Below are positions 18,707 through 26,871 of a stretch of DNA of 64,000 bases, in pieces. Within the stretch, counting starts at the first letter, position 1. Every line of letters begins with the position of its first letter. A model generated the notes under the pieces. That model was not told where the DNA came from, searched no databases, and saw only the letters and a program-made list of their open reading frames with translations. Origin of the DNA: Pseudoalteromonas sp. GCY (GTDB taxonomy: Bacteria; Pseudomonadota; Gammaproteobacteria; Enterobacterales; Alteromonadaceae); contig NZ_CP068023.1 of the NCBI RefSeq assembly GCF_016695175.1, positions 2,061,501 to 2,125,500 on the forward strand, given 5' to 3'. A program made the position numbers and the translations under genes.

Positions 18707-19078
18707 ATGGGTAATTTATTTTTAAAAGAACGGGAAAATTGGACCGCTTGGATTATTTGGAGCTTGATTGGTTGCACGGCAACCGTTGCATTGTCGAGCT
18801 ATACCAGTGAGATATGGATGGGGCTATTAGCGCCTATCTTGGTATTAGGATTACTAACAACATGGATGAGTTACACCAAGCGATTTGATTTTTCCAGAGC
18901 ATTCAAAGTGCTCAGTACCGTTGTGTTGTTTTCATCTATTCCGGTTATCATTGAAAAAGTGCTGCCAGCAAAAAACGCAGTCATTGGTATGATTGATTCG
19001 GGGATCATCGTGATTGCGATGGTTATCGCAAGTTGTATTTTTGCTTACATTGCCAAAAGGCCAAAGCAATATTATTGA
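18707..19078 (+). CDS. Small membrane protein, unknown function
   Basis: About 123 residues with four predicted membrane helices (about 14-32, 36-55, 67-85 and 95-115) and a basic C-terminus (AKRPKQYY). The frame is open upstream to 18569, but ATG 18707 with GAAAGAAG about 8 bases before it fits a membrane-protein start much better than the longer polar leader. I do not recognise a family. It stands alone between the RND terminator and tRNA-Ser. Confidence 0.6.
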   Translation: MGNLFLKERENWTAWIIWSLIGCTATVALSSYTSEIWMGLLAPILVLGLLTTWMSYTKRFDFSRAFKVLSTVVLFSSIPVIIEKVLPAKNAVIGMIDSGIIVIAMVIASCIFAYIAKRPKQYY

Positions 19079-19126
19079 TTATTCGGCTATTATTTGCGCT
19101 TTTGAATGCAAAAATCGAAATAGTGC

Positions 19127-19155
19127 TTTACAACCGATGGATAACTCCATAAAAT
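19127..19155 (+). promoter_or_regulatory. Promoter of tRNA-Ser
   Basis: TTTACA (19127-19132), a 17-base spacer and TAAAAT (19150-19155) are followed by the GC-rich discriminator GCGCGCC expected for a stringently controlled stable-RNA promoter. The tRNA starts 14 bases downstream. Confidence 0.75.
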
Positions 19156-19168
19156 GCGCGCCAACAAC

Positions 19169-19259
19169 GGAGAGATGGCTGAGTGGTTGAAAGCACCGGT
19201 CTTGAAAACCGGCATACGTTAATAGCGTATCTAGGGTTCAAATCCCTATCTCTCCGCCA
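19169..19259 (+). tRNA. tRNA-Ser (anticodon UGA)
   Basis: A 91-base class II tRNA. The acceptor stem GGAGAGA pairs with TCTCTCC, the discriminator is G and CCA is encoded (19257-19259). The anticodon loop CTTGAAA gives UGA, flanked by the ACCGGT/ACCGG stem. A long variable arm (CATACGTTAATAGCGTAT) and the T loop GGTTCAAATCC are present. It decodes UCA and related serine codons. Confidence 0.97.
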
Positions 19260-19270
19260 CCTCATTCCCA

Positions 19271-19298
19271 AAACCGCCTCCAAATGGCGGTTTTTTTC
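19271..19298 (+). terminator. Terminator of tRNA-Ser, overlapping an alternative anti-SD fold
   Basis: AAACCGCC (19271-19278) pairs with GGCGGTTT (19286-19293), followed by T residues. CGCCTCCAAA (19275-19284), partly the same bases, is perfectly complementary to TTTGGAGGCG (19300-19309), which holds the Shine-Dalgarno of the next gene. The two folds exclude each other. Confidence 0.85.
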
Positions 19299-19312
19299 GT
19301 TTGGAGGCGTGT

Positions 19313-19696
19313 ATGTCTGCGGCTAGTAACATGGCAATAATAAAACATAGTTCTATTTGGATTGTATTTAGTTATTTTTATCTTAGTGGCCTAAACATGG
19401 CTCTAACGTTGTCGATTGACTCACAACAAGACCCTGATATTACGATGACGCTGCTGCATGTTTTTTTATTCAATTGCCTTGTTGGTCATCTGATCACTAA
19501 ATATGAAAAATCCTGGCCAGAAATTGCCAGTGTGGTTATTGCATTATTTGGTGTGGTTGGATTTGGACACTACTTTGTTGGTAGTTTGGGAGAGTACAGT
19601 GATGAGCTTAATATTGGGCTTGTATTATTGCTGCCATTTGCAACCTTTGTAATGAAAAAACTCAAACAATATGCCGAAGAGAAAGCCGCTAGTTAG
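19313..19696 (+). CDS. Small membrane protein, unknown function
   Basis: About 127 residues with four hydrophobic segments (about 14-34, 47-65, 74-96 and 102-118) and a charged end (KKLKQYAEEKAAS). ATG 19313 follows GGAGG (19303-19307) by 5 bases and is preferred to the TTG at 19301. No family recognised. It starts only 20 bases after the tRNA-Ser terminator, so it is either expressed by read-through or from a promoter hidden in the tRNA gene. Its stop codon lies within its own terminator stem. Confidence 0.6.
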   Translation: MSAASNMAIIKHSSIWIVFSYFYLSGLNMALTLSIDSQQDPDITMTLLHVFLFNCLVGHLITKYEKSWPEIASVVIALFGVVGFGHYFVGSLGEYSDELNIGLVLLLPFATFVMKKLKQYAEEKAAS

Positions 19697-19708
19697 CGGT
19701 TTTTTTGT
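19682..19708 (+). terminator. Terminator overlapping the stop codon
   Basis: CCGCT and AGCGG flank the TAG stop in AGTT and are followed by seven T. Confidence 0.75.
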
Positions 19709-19772
19709 GTCCGACGAATAGCTCGACTGCTTGATAATCAAGCAGCTCCGGTATCTTGCCTATTTTGGCTGT

Positions 19773-19781
19773 GATACAATC
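19773..19781 (+). promoter_or_regulatory. Extended -10 promoter of fklB
   Basis: TGATACAAT fits the extended -10 pattern TGnTATAAT, 34 bases before the fklB start. No convincing -35 is seen. Confidence 0.4.
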
Positions 19782-19815
19782 TAAGGTTCTTGTTAATAAA
19801 AAATATGGAAAGACT

Positions 19816-20430
19816 ATGTCTCAATTCAACACAGACGCAGATAAAGCGAGCTACGGTATTGGTTTACAAATGGGTGAGCAACTTAAAGCAAACCCTTTTG
19901 AAGGTCTAAACCTTAACTCTGTATTCGAAGGTATGAAAGACGCTTATGCTGGTGACAGCTTCCGCGTTGAGATCCCTGAAATTCAAGCGGCATTTGAGAA
20001 GATCAATGCTGAAATCCAACAGCGTCGTGAAGAAGAAGCGAAAGTATTAGCAGCTGAAGGTGTTGCATTTCTAGAAGAAAATGCGAAACGTGCTGAAGTA
20101 ACAGTAACTGAGTCTGGTCTTCAGTATGAAGTAGTTGAAACTGGCGAAGGTGATAAGCCTGTTGAAGATTCAAAAGTACGTGTTCATTACCACGGTACTC
20201 TAATCAACGGTACTACATTTGACAGCTCTTATGAGCGTGGTCAACCAGCTGAATTCCCAGTAAATGGTGTTATCAAAGGTTGGACTGAAGCACTTCAAAT
20301 GATGCCTGCTGGTTCAAAATGGCGTCTATATGTACCGCATGAGCTTGCTTACGGCGAGCGTGGTGCAGGTGCTGCAATCGCACCTTTCTCAACGCTAATT
20401 TTCGACGTTGAGCTATTAGAAGTTTTATAA
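19816..20430 (+). CDS. fklB: FKBP-type peptidyl-prolyl isomerase FklB
   Basis: 204 residues, the length of E. coli FklB (FKBP22). The N-terminal helical dimerisation domain (about 1-90) is followed by the FKBP catalytic domain (about 95-204) with VRVHYHGTLINGTTFDSSYERG and the YGERGAGAAIAP loop. It accelerates cis-trans isomerisation of Xaa-Pro bonds in folding proteins in the cytoplasm. ATG 19816, after GGAAAG, is the family start; the frame is open further upstream to 19756 but without a homologous N-terminus. Codon use (many CTT, GGT, GAA) suggests good expression. Monocistronic. Confidence 0.92.
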   Translation: MSQFNTDADKASYGIGLQMGEQLKANPFEGLNLNSVFEGMKDAYAGDSFRVEIPEIQAAFEKINAEIQQRREEEAKVLAAEGVAFLEENAKRAEVTVTESGLQYEVVETGEGDKPVEDSKVRVHYHGTLINGTTFDSSYERGQPAEFPVNGVIKGWTEALQMMPAGSKWRLYVPHELAYGERGAGAAIAPFSTLIFDVELLEVL

Positions 20431-20445
20431 TAGCATCGCGTGATC

Positions 20446-20475
20446 AAAAAAGGCCTTCTTAATGAAGGCCTTTTT
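20446..20475. terminator. Bidirectional terminator between fklB and asnS
   Basis: AAAAAGGCCTTC and GAAGGCCTTTTT form a perfect 12-bp stem with A-run and T-run on the two sides, so it can serve both convergent genes. Confidence 0.88.
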
Positions 20476-20525
20476 GCGTTTAGCTAAAGCTGCTGAGAAT
20501 ACAACTTTGGCTGTCCGACAAGACC

Positions 20526-21923
20526 TTAGTACGTTGCACTACCTTTAGTACGAGGGAAGGCAATAACGTCACGTACGTTGCCCATGCCAGTAACATAAGC
20601 AACCAAGCGCTCAAAGCCAAGGCCAAAACCTGAGTGAGGCACTGTTCCATACTTACGTAGGTCGCGGTACCAGCTGTAATCTTCTTTGTTTAAGCCCATT
20701 TCTTCAAGACGCGCATCTAGCACATCTAAACGCTCTTCACGTTGTGAGCCACCAATGATTTCACCAATACCAGGCGCAACGACGTCCATAGCGGCAACAG
20801 TTTTACCGTCTTCGTTTTGGCGCATGTAGAACGCTTTGATATCACGAGGGTAGTTTTTGATAACTACTGGTGCGTTAAAGTGTACTTCAGCAAGGTAACG
20901 TTCGTGCTCTGATTGTAAGTCGACGCCCCACTCAACAGGGAATTCAAACTCTTTATCACATGCTTTTAGAATTTCGATAGCGTCTGTGTAATCTACCTGA
21001 GCAAAGTCTTTATCGATGAATGATTCTAGGCGAGTAATGGCATCTTTTTCGATGCGCTGTGCAAAAAATTCCATATCATCACGACGTTCGTCAAGTACTG
21101 CTTTAAACACATACTTCAACATGTCTTCTGCAAGCGCTGCGATGTCGTTAAGGTCGGCGAATGCCACTTCAGGCTCAACCATCCAAAACTCTGCCAAGTG
21201 ACGAGAAGTGTTTGAGTTTTCAGCCCGGAATGTTGGACCAAAAGTATAGATTTTTGAAAGGGCACTCGCGTATGTTTCACCGTTAAGCTGACCAGATACG
21301 GTCAAGAATGCTTCTTTACCAAAAAAGTCTTCTGAATAGTCTACATCGCCTTTGTCTGTGCGTGGTAGGTTGTTCATATCAAGTGTAGATACACGGAACA
21401 TCTCGCCTGCGCCTTCACAGTCACTTGCGGTAATGATAGGCGTGCTGATCCACTGGTAACCACGCTCATGATAGAAACGGTGAATAGCTTGCGCAAGACA
21501 GTTACGTACACGCGTAACCGCGCCCATAACATTAGTGCGAGGGCGAAGGTGCGCATGTTCGCGTAAGTATTCAATACTGTGGCGTTTTGCAGCCATTGGG
21601 TATGAATCTGGATTCTCAACCCAGCCTAATACCTCAACGCTGTTCGCTTGGATCTCAAAAGATTGACCTTGACCTTGTGATTGTACAAGCACACCAGTCA
21701 CCGCTACTGAACACCCAGCAGTAAGACGAGTCACTTCGTCATAATTATTCAGCGAATTAGGGACTACGGCTTGAATAGGGTCAAAACAAGAACCGTCATG
21801 AACGGCTAGAAATGAAATACCTGCTTTTGAATCACGTCGTGTACGGATCCAGCCCTTTACTGTTACTTGGCTGTCAACCGCAACGGTGCCTGCTAGTAGC
21901 TCCGTTATCGCTGTGTGGCTCAT
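20526..21923 (-). CDS. asnS: Asparagine--tRNA ligase
   Basis: 465 residues, essentially the E. coli length (466). It has an N-terminal OB-fold anticodon-binding domain (about 15-100, [24 protein letters not shown]) and a class II catalytic core with motif 2 ([21 protein letters not shown], about 232-252) and motif 3 ([10 protein letters not shown], about 442-451). It charges tRNA-Asn with asparagine in the cytoplasm. The AsnRS rather than AspRS assignment rests on length and overall resemblance to E. coli AsnS. Monocistronic, convergent with fklB. Confidence 0.95.
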   Translation of the reverse strand: MSHTAITELLAGTVAVDSQVTVKGWIRTRRDSKAGISFLAVHDGSCFDPIQAVVPNSLNNYDEVTRLTAGCSVAVTGVLVQSQGQGQSFEIQANSVEVLGWVENPDSYPMAAKRHSIEYLREHAHLRPRTNVMGAVTRVRNCLAQAIHRFYHERGYQWISTPIITASDCEGAGEMFRVSTLDMNNLPRTDKGDVDYSEDFFGKEAFLTVSGQLNGETYASALSKIYTFGPTFRAENSNTSRHLAEFWMVEPEVAFADLNDIAALAEDMLKYVFKAVLDERRDDMEFFAQRIEKDAITRLESFIDKDFAQVDYTDAIEILKACDKEFEFPVEWGVDLQSEHERYLAEVHFNAPVVIKNYPRDIKAFYMRQNEDGKTVAAMDVVAPGIGEIIGGSQREERLDVLDARLEEMGLNKEDYSWYRDLRKYGTVPHSGFGLGFERLVAYVTGMGNVRDVIAFPRTKGSATY

Positions 21924-22097
21924 CTTTACTCCAAATGATTTATTTTTTATTTGTAAATTAAAAGACAGAGTGTCTTATCGTCATGTAAGCCGTATCTTAC
22001 CTGCGATGAACAAATAAAAAAACACTGAAATGCAAAAAACTGGGCTGAAAAGAATGAGTAAAAGCCATGAAAAAACAGTCGGACTGTGGCATTATGA

Positions 22098-22586
22098 ATG
22101 TTCGATGATAAAAATAGCTTTATTAATACTAACAGTGACGTTCAAAACTCGATGAAACAAGTTTTTATTTTGAGGGGTCTACCTGGCTCTGGAAAATCGC
22201 ATTATGCGCAAACGCTAGCCGACGACCTCGTCTCCGGCGATGAAACACAGTATTTTATCTGTTCAACCGATGATTATTTTCTTAATGAAAACGGCGAGTA
22301 TCATTTTGAAAAACAACGCCTTTCAGAATATCACAATTTAAACTTAGCTCGGTTTATTAATGCCTTAGCTGAAGGCATCCCTTTGGTCGTTGTTGATAAC
22401 ACCAATATCAAGAAATGGGAATTTGTTGCTTATGCGTCAGCTGCTGTGGCAATGGGTTATCAAGTGAAAGAAGTCATTGTTGGTGAAATTAAAGATAAGT
22501 CCTTACAGCACTTATATGCTAAACGTAATAGCCATGGCATTGGTTTGAAAACAATTTCAAAAATGGCCCACCTTTTCGAATGGTGA
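22098..22586 (+). CDS. Small P-loop kinase (polynucleotide kinase / N4BP2L1-like)
   Basis: 162 residues (or 144 from ATG 22152, where the conserved part begins with MKQVFILRGLPGSGKS). The Walker A motif GLPGSGKS is followed by STDDYF (about 57-62) and VVDNTN (about 98-103). This arrangement is shared by T4 polynucleotide-kinase-like and NEDD4-binding protein 2-like P-loop proteins, where the Asp after the P-loop contacts the phosphoryl acceptor. A small-molecule or RNA 5'-kinase function is possible but unproved. No strong ribosome site decides between the two starts. A hairpin (22593-22612) follows the stop. Confidence 0.65.
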   Translation: MFDDKNSFINTNSDVQNSMKQVFILRGLPGSGKSHYAQTLADDLVSGDETQYFICSTDDYFLNENGEYHFEKQRLSEYHNLNLARFINALAEGIPLVVVDNTNIKKWEFVAYASAAVAMGYQVKEVIVGEIKDKSLQHLYAKRNSHGIGLKTISKMAHLFEW

Positions 22587-22592
22587 TCAAGC

Positions 22593-22612
22593 TTAGGGTA
22601 GAGTAACCCTAA
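22593..22612 (+). terminator. Hairpin after the P-loop kinase gene
   Basis: TTAGGGT (22593-22599) pairs with ACCCTAA (22606-22612), 7 bases after the stop. There is no U-run, so terminator function is uncertain. Confidence 0.4.
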
Positions 22613-22858
22613 CAACGCTCGTGCATGTAAAACAGGGTAGTATCATATCCGATCTTACAGTTAAAAAGAGCGAGTTTAGAATTCGCCTTCGAGCAAACAA
22701 GAGACGGTCGTCAATGTGAGCTTCATTTTACATAGCGGCCGTTTAGTCAACTCATTCCTGCTCCATTTCGATTCAGCAGTGAAATGTGCAACCAACTTTT
22801 TTAGCTTCAGTTGACCCAATTTTAGTAATGCTACTGAGTTTCGAAAGGGCTCTGACAT

Positions 22859-22996
22859 TTATATAGTGTCTAACGGGCTAGTTGTACCTGCAAAATGTTG
22901 GCCAAGTACATGTGTATAGATTTGTGTGGTACTAACGTCATTGTGGCCCAGTAATTCTTGAACACTTCTTATATCACGACCAGCTTGAAGCAAAAA
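22859..22996 (-). pseudogene. C-terminal remnant of an integron integrase (intI)
   Basis: The last 45 residues of a minus-strand frame (22859-23113) carry the hallmark end of integron integrases: [30 protein letters not shown] and then SPLD. This keeps the LGH histidine and the catalytic tyrosine (IYTHVL). Upstream of FLLQAG the similarity stops: the expected HTLRHSFAT box is replaced by unrelated residues, and the catalytic core, N-domain and start are missing. The fragment cannot be a functional recombinase. It is oriented opposite to the cassettes at 24531-28980, as intI genes normally are, but a transposase gene (23220-24191) occupies the place of its 5' two-thirds. Truncation by that insertion is inferred. 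Confidence 0.8.
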
Positions 22997-23219
22997 ATAA
23001 GTGACATCCATCACAATTAACATATCACAATTAGCAACCAAGCTGAGGTAGTGAAGTAAAAAGTATAAAAATACTTCAATCACTGGGTACAAAAACGTTT
23101 TTCGGTAGGCCAATTTTTAGCGCCAAAGCGTATCTCTGCATCAAAACCGAGTTATCGCGCACGACAAAGTGCTGCAAATGCAGCTGTAAGAAATTCGAGA
23201 ATTGAGAATGTGAGTTTTA

Positions 23220-24191
23220 CTAAGCCAGCAAGCGCTCGCAGTTTGTTAGGTTTGTCCGTCGTCGTTTTTGCAGTGTTTCACAGTAAGCGGTTAGTGTCCG
23301 CTCTCGACCAACTGCACCGTGGAATACCCGTGAAAATTGCGTAGTAAGTTTTATCCAGTTCTCCGGTCCGATATTTAGTCGAGTGAGAATAGGCTGAGAC
23401 TCAAAGATATAACCGTGTTTATCGGCTCGAATACACTGGCCCGTGAGCTCAACTAATTCAATATAGGACTTGAGTTCAAAAGGAAGGCCTTTAGGCATAT
23501 GTTTTCGTGGGCTGCCTGCAAAGCGTAGTAGGCTTTTTGGTTGTTTGCCCAGCTTAGCGTGGTCTATGCGTTTTTTGATACTGGTGTAGTCTGAGGTTTC
23601 AGGCGTTGCGGCGATTTTGGCTCTAATGGGGTTTAAGTCTACATATGCCAAACAAGCAGCCAGTGCAGCTTCATCCAGTAATGCTTGGGATTTGAATCGT
23701 CCTTCCCAAAACCGACCTGTACAATTATCTTCTTTATTTGCTCGACGGGCGATGTCTTCGTTAAGTACCCGCATAAACCAGCTAATATCTGCGAGCCTTT
23801 CCCTGTACTTGGAGACATGCTCGTTGAGTATCAATTGCTCCGACTCATTGAGTGGCTCACCTTCTGTAAATTTACGGCTTATCCAATTACCTTTAAACAA
23901 CTTTTGCCACCGTATCAAAATCGCTTCATCCGACAGACGCTTAGCCTTTGTATCATCAACATATAAAACAATATGAGTGTGATTACTCATCACGGCATAA
24001 GCACAAATATCAATACAAAACACGGAACCCAACATCAGGAGCTTTTCTTCAACCCAATCACGGCGGTGCTCGTATGATTTTCCAGTAAATTTATCTTCAC
24101 CGCACAGAAAGGCGCGCCTCACGCAACGGGAGATACAGTGGTAGTATTTGGTGTCGGTTAAACTGATCTGTCTTTTACGGGCAGTTGCCAT
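23220..24191 (-). CDS. IS200/REP-associated tyrosine (Y1) transposase-like protein
   Basis: A 323-residue HUH-type Y1 transposase homologue. The HUH pair is in AYAVMSNHTHIVLYVDD (His-Thr-His, about 66-82) and the catalytic tyrosine in AYVDLNPIRA (about 190-199); the N-terminus YHCISRCVRRAFLCG fits the RAYT group. The family cuts single-stranded DNA at hairpins. RAYT members are single-copy genes linked to short palindromic REP repeats rather than bounded by IS ends, and I find no IS ends here. Copies of a GCGCATGCGC palindrome lie just upstream (24405-24518). It lies head-on with the cassette array and replaces most of the integrase gene. Confidence 0.8.
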   Translation of the reverse strand: MATARKRQISLTDTKYYHCISRCVRRAFLCGEDKFTGKSYEHRRDWVEEKLLMLGSVFCIDICAYAVMSNHTHIVLYVDDTKAKRLSDEAILIRWQKLFKGNWISRKFTEGEPLNESEQLILNEHVSKYRERLADISWFMRVLNEDIARRANKEDNCTGRFWEGRFKSQALLDEAALAACLAYVDLNPIRAKIAATPETSDYTSIKKRIDHAKLGKQPKSLLRFAGSPRKHMPKGLPFELKSYIELVELTGQCIRADKHGYIFESQPILTRLNIGPENWIKLTTQFSRVFHGAVGRERTLTAYCETLQKRRRTNLTNCERLLA

Positions 24192-24530
24192 AGTTTGGTT
24201 TTCTCAATCCTTTGAGTGCAGAAATAAAGCTTAGGCGGTATCTTAGGAAGGTGCAAATTAGTGGTGGGTGTCAGCGATTTGTTCCTCGGATATCAAGGGA
24301 AATAATGAAAAAATTTTTGCGCGTTTACGCATGAATAAATTAAAAATATTATTGTTTATCAAAAGGTTATTTGTCTTCGATTTGAAATAATAGGTTTGGG
24401 AAACGCGCATGCGCATTTTTCCAGATGGTATATTTAGCAGAATGCTGATAAGTTCTTTACATACTGATAGTTAACTGCGCGCGTTTTCACTGGTCCAACG
24501 AGGTAAACGCGCATGCGCACGAATAAAATG
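24192..24530. other. Repeat-rich segment between the transposase gene and the first cassette (former attI side)
   Basis: No ORF is visible. AAACGCGC occurs four times in alternating orientation (24319-24326 inverted, 24401-24408, 24479-24486 inverted, 24505-24512). Two copies extend to the 15-bp direct repeat AAACGCGCATGCGCA (24401-24415 and 24505-24519), which contains the palindrome GCGCATGCGC. The pair 24479-24486/24505-24512 can form a hairpin with an 18-base loop. The segment ends at the G|TTAGC crossover point (24530/24531), so it should hold what is left of attI. Confidence 0.6.
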
Positions 24531-24552
24531 TTAGCTTTACAAGGAGTAATCT

Positions 24553-25506
24553 ATGTCACTCTCAATCAATGAACGATTAGATTTTTTTGAAACAAACTAT
24601 GATCCTATAGCAACATATCACCTTGATAAGGGTGGAAAACTGTATATTGGGAATGATGATAAAAAATGTCGTTTTTGTGGAGAAACGGAGCCGAATGTAA
24701 CGTTCAGTAATGTAGCCCATGCTGTTCCTGAGTTTCTCGGAAATAAGCAATTAATTCTTAAAAATGAGTGTGACACTTGTAATACATTCGTATCCGAAAA
24801 CCTTGAAAATGATCTTGATAAATATACAAAGCCTTTTCGGTTGGCAGCTCAAATAAAAGGCAAAAAGAAAGTGCCTAGTTATAAAACCAAAGATAAAAAA
24901 TCTAGGTTTGAATTTTCATCGTCCGAAGGAGCTAAAATTATAGATAGAGAAGATAGTAAATTTGCGAATCTTGATATTGAAAATAAATCAATCGAAACAA
25001 ATTTTCATCTCGAACCACATAGACCGAGTGCCGTTTTTAAATGTTTGGTAAAAATTGCACTTTCAGTAATTGATGATGTTGAACTGTCTAAATTTACCAA
25101 TACGATCTCTTGGTTATTGGAACCTGATCATTCAAAAACAATTTGCAAGCCACAAATTCTTCTTAATGCATTTATTCCAGGCCCCAAACCAAATAAAGCT
25201 GTTACGATTATAGTACTCAGAAGAAAGGCTGAGTCAGTTGTTGCCCCATATTGCCACTTAGTTATTTGTTTTGGGAATATTGCTTATCAAATAGTGGTAC
25301 CGTCCGATGTGGATATTACTAATGGAACTCAAACAGTGAAGTTGTATCGCTTCCCTTTACCATTCGAAGATAACAGGAAATATGGCAACATTAAATTCGG
25401 ACAAGAAGATATTACAAATCATGAAGTTGTAAGAGATAAAATGTTACCGATGAGTTTCAGCTTCGACGAAGCTATTAAACTCGACCCTTCGACTGTGAGT
25501 TTATAA
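24553..25506 (+). CDS. Cassette 1: HNH-type (treble-clef) putative nuclease
   Basis: A 317-residue protein with an N-terminal zinc-ribbon/HNH module at about 37-85: CRFCGE, then NVAHAVPEFLGNK, then CDTCNTFVSENLEND. The CxxC...H...CxxC layout is that of HNH_5-type endonucleases, with the AH(x)nP motif of family members that cut DNA. Residues 86-317 are a lysine-rich linker and an alpha/beta domain I do not recognise. The start ATG has AAGGAG 8 bases upstream, close to the cassette edge. It is the only gene of its cassette. A restriction or phage-defence role is plausible for a stand-alone HNH protein in an integron but is inference. Confidence 0.65.
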   Translation: MSLSINERLDFFETNYDPIATYHLDKGGKLYIGNDDKKCRFCGETEPNVTFSNVAHAVPEFLGNKQLILKNECDTCNTFVSENLENDLDKYTKPFRLAAQIKGKKKVPSYKTKDKKSRFEFSSSEGAKIIDREDSKFANLDIENKSIETNFHLEPHRPSAVFKCLVKIALSVIDDVELSKFTNTISWLLEPDHSKTICKPQILLNAFIPGPKPNKAVTIIVLRRKAESVVAPYCHLVICFGNIAYQIVVPSDVDITNGTQTVKLYRFPLPFEDNRKYGNIKFGQEDITNHEVVRDKMLPMSFSFDEAIKLDPSTVSL

Positions 25507-25513
25507 AAGTAAA

Positions 25514-25615
25514 GCTAACAAGCAACTCAACGCGGATTCGGTTTACGGTCACGCGTTTTGCAAAAATACGCAAAACAACGTTCCAGCAAACCTCACCGGT
25601 TAGTTGGGCGTTAGC
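25514..25615 (+). repeat. attC1 recombination site
   Basis: This imperfect palindrome of about 102 bases starts GCTAACAAGCAACTCAACGC and ends AGTTGGGCGTTAGC. The preceding AAA extends the match: AAAGCTAAC (25511-25519) is the exact complement of the start of cassette 1, GTTAGCTTT (24530-24538). The general layout matches the long VCR-like attC sites of marine chromosomal integrons. Confidence 0.85.
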
Positions 25616-25654
25616 GCACCATATCTATAATCGAGACTTAAATGAGGAATAGTT

Positions 25655-25867
25655 ATGAATTTAGATGAGAAAAAGGCAGTTAGAATTTTATATACAAATT
25701 ACAGAGGTGAAACAGCTTTACGAGTCGTATATCCTGAGCGCATTGTCTTTGACTCAACGGATTGGCATCCAGAGCAACAATGGCTTCTTGAGGCATTTGA
25801 TCAAGATAGGGGAGCAGTAAGATTATTTGCGATGAAAGACATTAAGGCGTGGGTCGAAATGGAGTAA
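25655..25867 (+). CDS. Cassette 2, first gene: small WYL-like protein
   Basis: A 70-residue protein reading RILYTNYRGETALRVVYPER, then STDWHPEQQWLLEAFD and FAMKDIKAWVE. This looks like a minimal WYL-type Sm-fold: a beta strand with IxYxNYRGE, a conserved WHPExQWLL core and a terminal FxMKDI. WYL domains bind ligands or nucleic acid and regulate several defence systems; the family assignment here is tentative. ATG follows GAGGAA. The stop TAA (25865-25867) is 5 bases before the ATG of the dCTP-deaminase-like gene, and that gene's ribosome site (GGAG 25861-25864) lies inside this one, so the two form one operon within one cassette. Confidence 0.6.
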   Translation: MNLDEKKAVRILYTNYRGETALRVVYPERIVFDSTDWHPEQQWLLEAFDQDRGAVRLFAMKDIKAWVEME

Positions 25868-25872
25868 AACCA

Positions 25873-26871
25873 ATGTATCTCGCTGACAATGAAATAAGGA
25901 GTAAATTAGACGAGATTAATTTTGAGTCCGAGTCGAGGGCGCAAGAATTTTGTGCAGACGAGCAAATTCAGCCTGCCTCGGTAGATTTAAGACTCTCAAA
26001 CTCTTTCTGGATACCGAAAAAAGGTGGCTCTATTGATTTGAGGAAAACTGCTTTGATGGAGCTAGAGCCTAGAAGGTTTTGGAGAAAGGTAGCTTTAAAG
26101 AGCAGTGACTGCATAACAATAAAGCCAAATTCACTTGTTCTAGGTCGAGTTGCAGAAAAGTTTTCTATTCCACCTGATTGTGCAGGGAAAATTGAAGGGA
26201 GAAGTAGTTTTGCCAGAATGGGGTTAACTATACATTGTAGTGCCGACTTTATTAATCCTGGTTACCGTGGGCACATGCCAATTCAACTCTATAATATTTC
26301 TCCGTATCCGATCAAGATATTCCCTGGCATTCCCATTTGTCAGTTAAAATTTATCAAATTGACTTCGATTCCTAGTCGGCTATACGGCGAACAAGAATTG
26401 CAAAGTAAGTATATGGATGATGATGGCGGGCCTTCATATTGGTGGCGCGATAAAAGAATAAAAAAACTTCAAAAAGCATTCACTGAATACAGCGTTGATT
26501 TAAAAACTCAAGAAGAACTCTTGGAACGAATTGGAATTCAAGAGCCGGAAATCATAGAAAGGTTCGAAGTCTACGTAAGTACGAACCCTCAATTAGCATC
26601 GGAAGGTGTTGATTTACTGCTCCAAGGTTTTACAAAAAAAGAAGATAAGTTGAGAATAAGAGACAAATTGATAAAAGGGATCTCATATTCATTATTTCCT
26701 ATTTTGGCGTCTGTATTTTTAGGGGCTTGGGTTGCAGGCATTGTCGGCGCATCAATTTATTTGCTCAGTGTTTCTACGCTGGCTTCAGTATATCCATTTT
26801 GGCAAGTAATCAAAGAACTTCCAAAAACCTATTTTGGAAAAATCGAGCTAAATGAAGCAGAAAGGCGCTAA
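25873..26871 (+). CDS. Cassette 2, second gene: membrane-anchored dCTP-deaminase/dUTPase-fold protein with substituted catalytic residue
   Basis: 332 residues from ATG 25873 (GGAG 8 bases upstream; the frame also opens at GTG 25849). Residues about 1-180 match the trimeric Dcd fold: IQPASVDLRLSNSFW, GRSSFAR (109-115), GLTIHC (His121) and INPGYRG. The numbering coincides with E. coli Dcd through this region. At position 138, where Dcd has the catalytic Glu (VLEFYN), this protein has Gln (PIQLYN). Asp128 of the IDPG motif is Asn. Residues about 190-265 are charged and helical. About 268-310 hold two hydrophobic helices (SLFPILASVFLGAWVAGIVG, then ASIYLLSV and following), predicting a membrane anchor. 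Nucleotide binding is likely kept, but deamination is doubtful. A sensor or defence role is inferred. Confidence 0.7.
   Translation: MYLADNEIRSKLDEINFESESRAQEFCADEQIQPASVDLRLSNSFWIPKKGGSIDLRKTALMELEPRRFWRKVALKSSDCITIKPNSLVLGRVAEKFSIPPDCAGKIEGRSSFARMGLTIHCSADFINPGYRGHMPIQLYNISPYPIKIFPGIPICQLKFIKLTSIPSRLYGEQELQSKYMDDDGGPSYWWRDKRIKKLQKAFTEYSVDLKTQEELLERIGIQEPEIIERFEVYVSTNPQLASEGVDLLLQGFTKKEDKLRIRDKLIKGISYSLFPILASVFLGAWVAGIVGASIYLLSVSTLASVYPFWQVIKELPKTYFGKIELNEAERR

Noticed and set aside
22606..22640. Possible extra attC (CCTAACAACGCTCG) after the P-loop kinase gene
   Set aside because: It lies on the wrong side of the integrase remnant, has no matching 3' core, and the start is explained by the TTAGGGT hairpin.
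22997..23113. Upstream part of the integrase fragment frame
   Set aside because: Residues before FLLQAG show no integrase similarity (HTLRHSFAT box missing), so only 22859-22996 is called as remnant.
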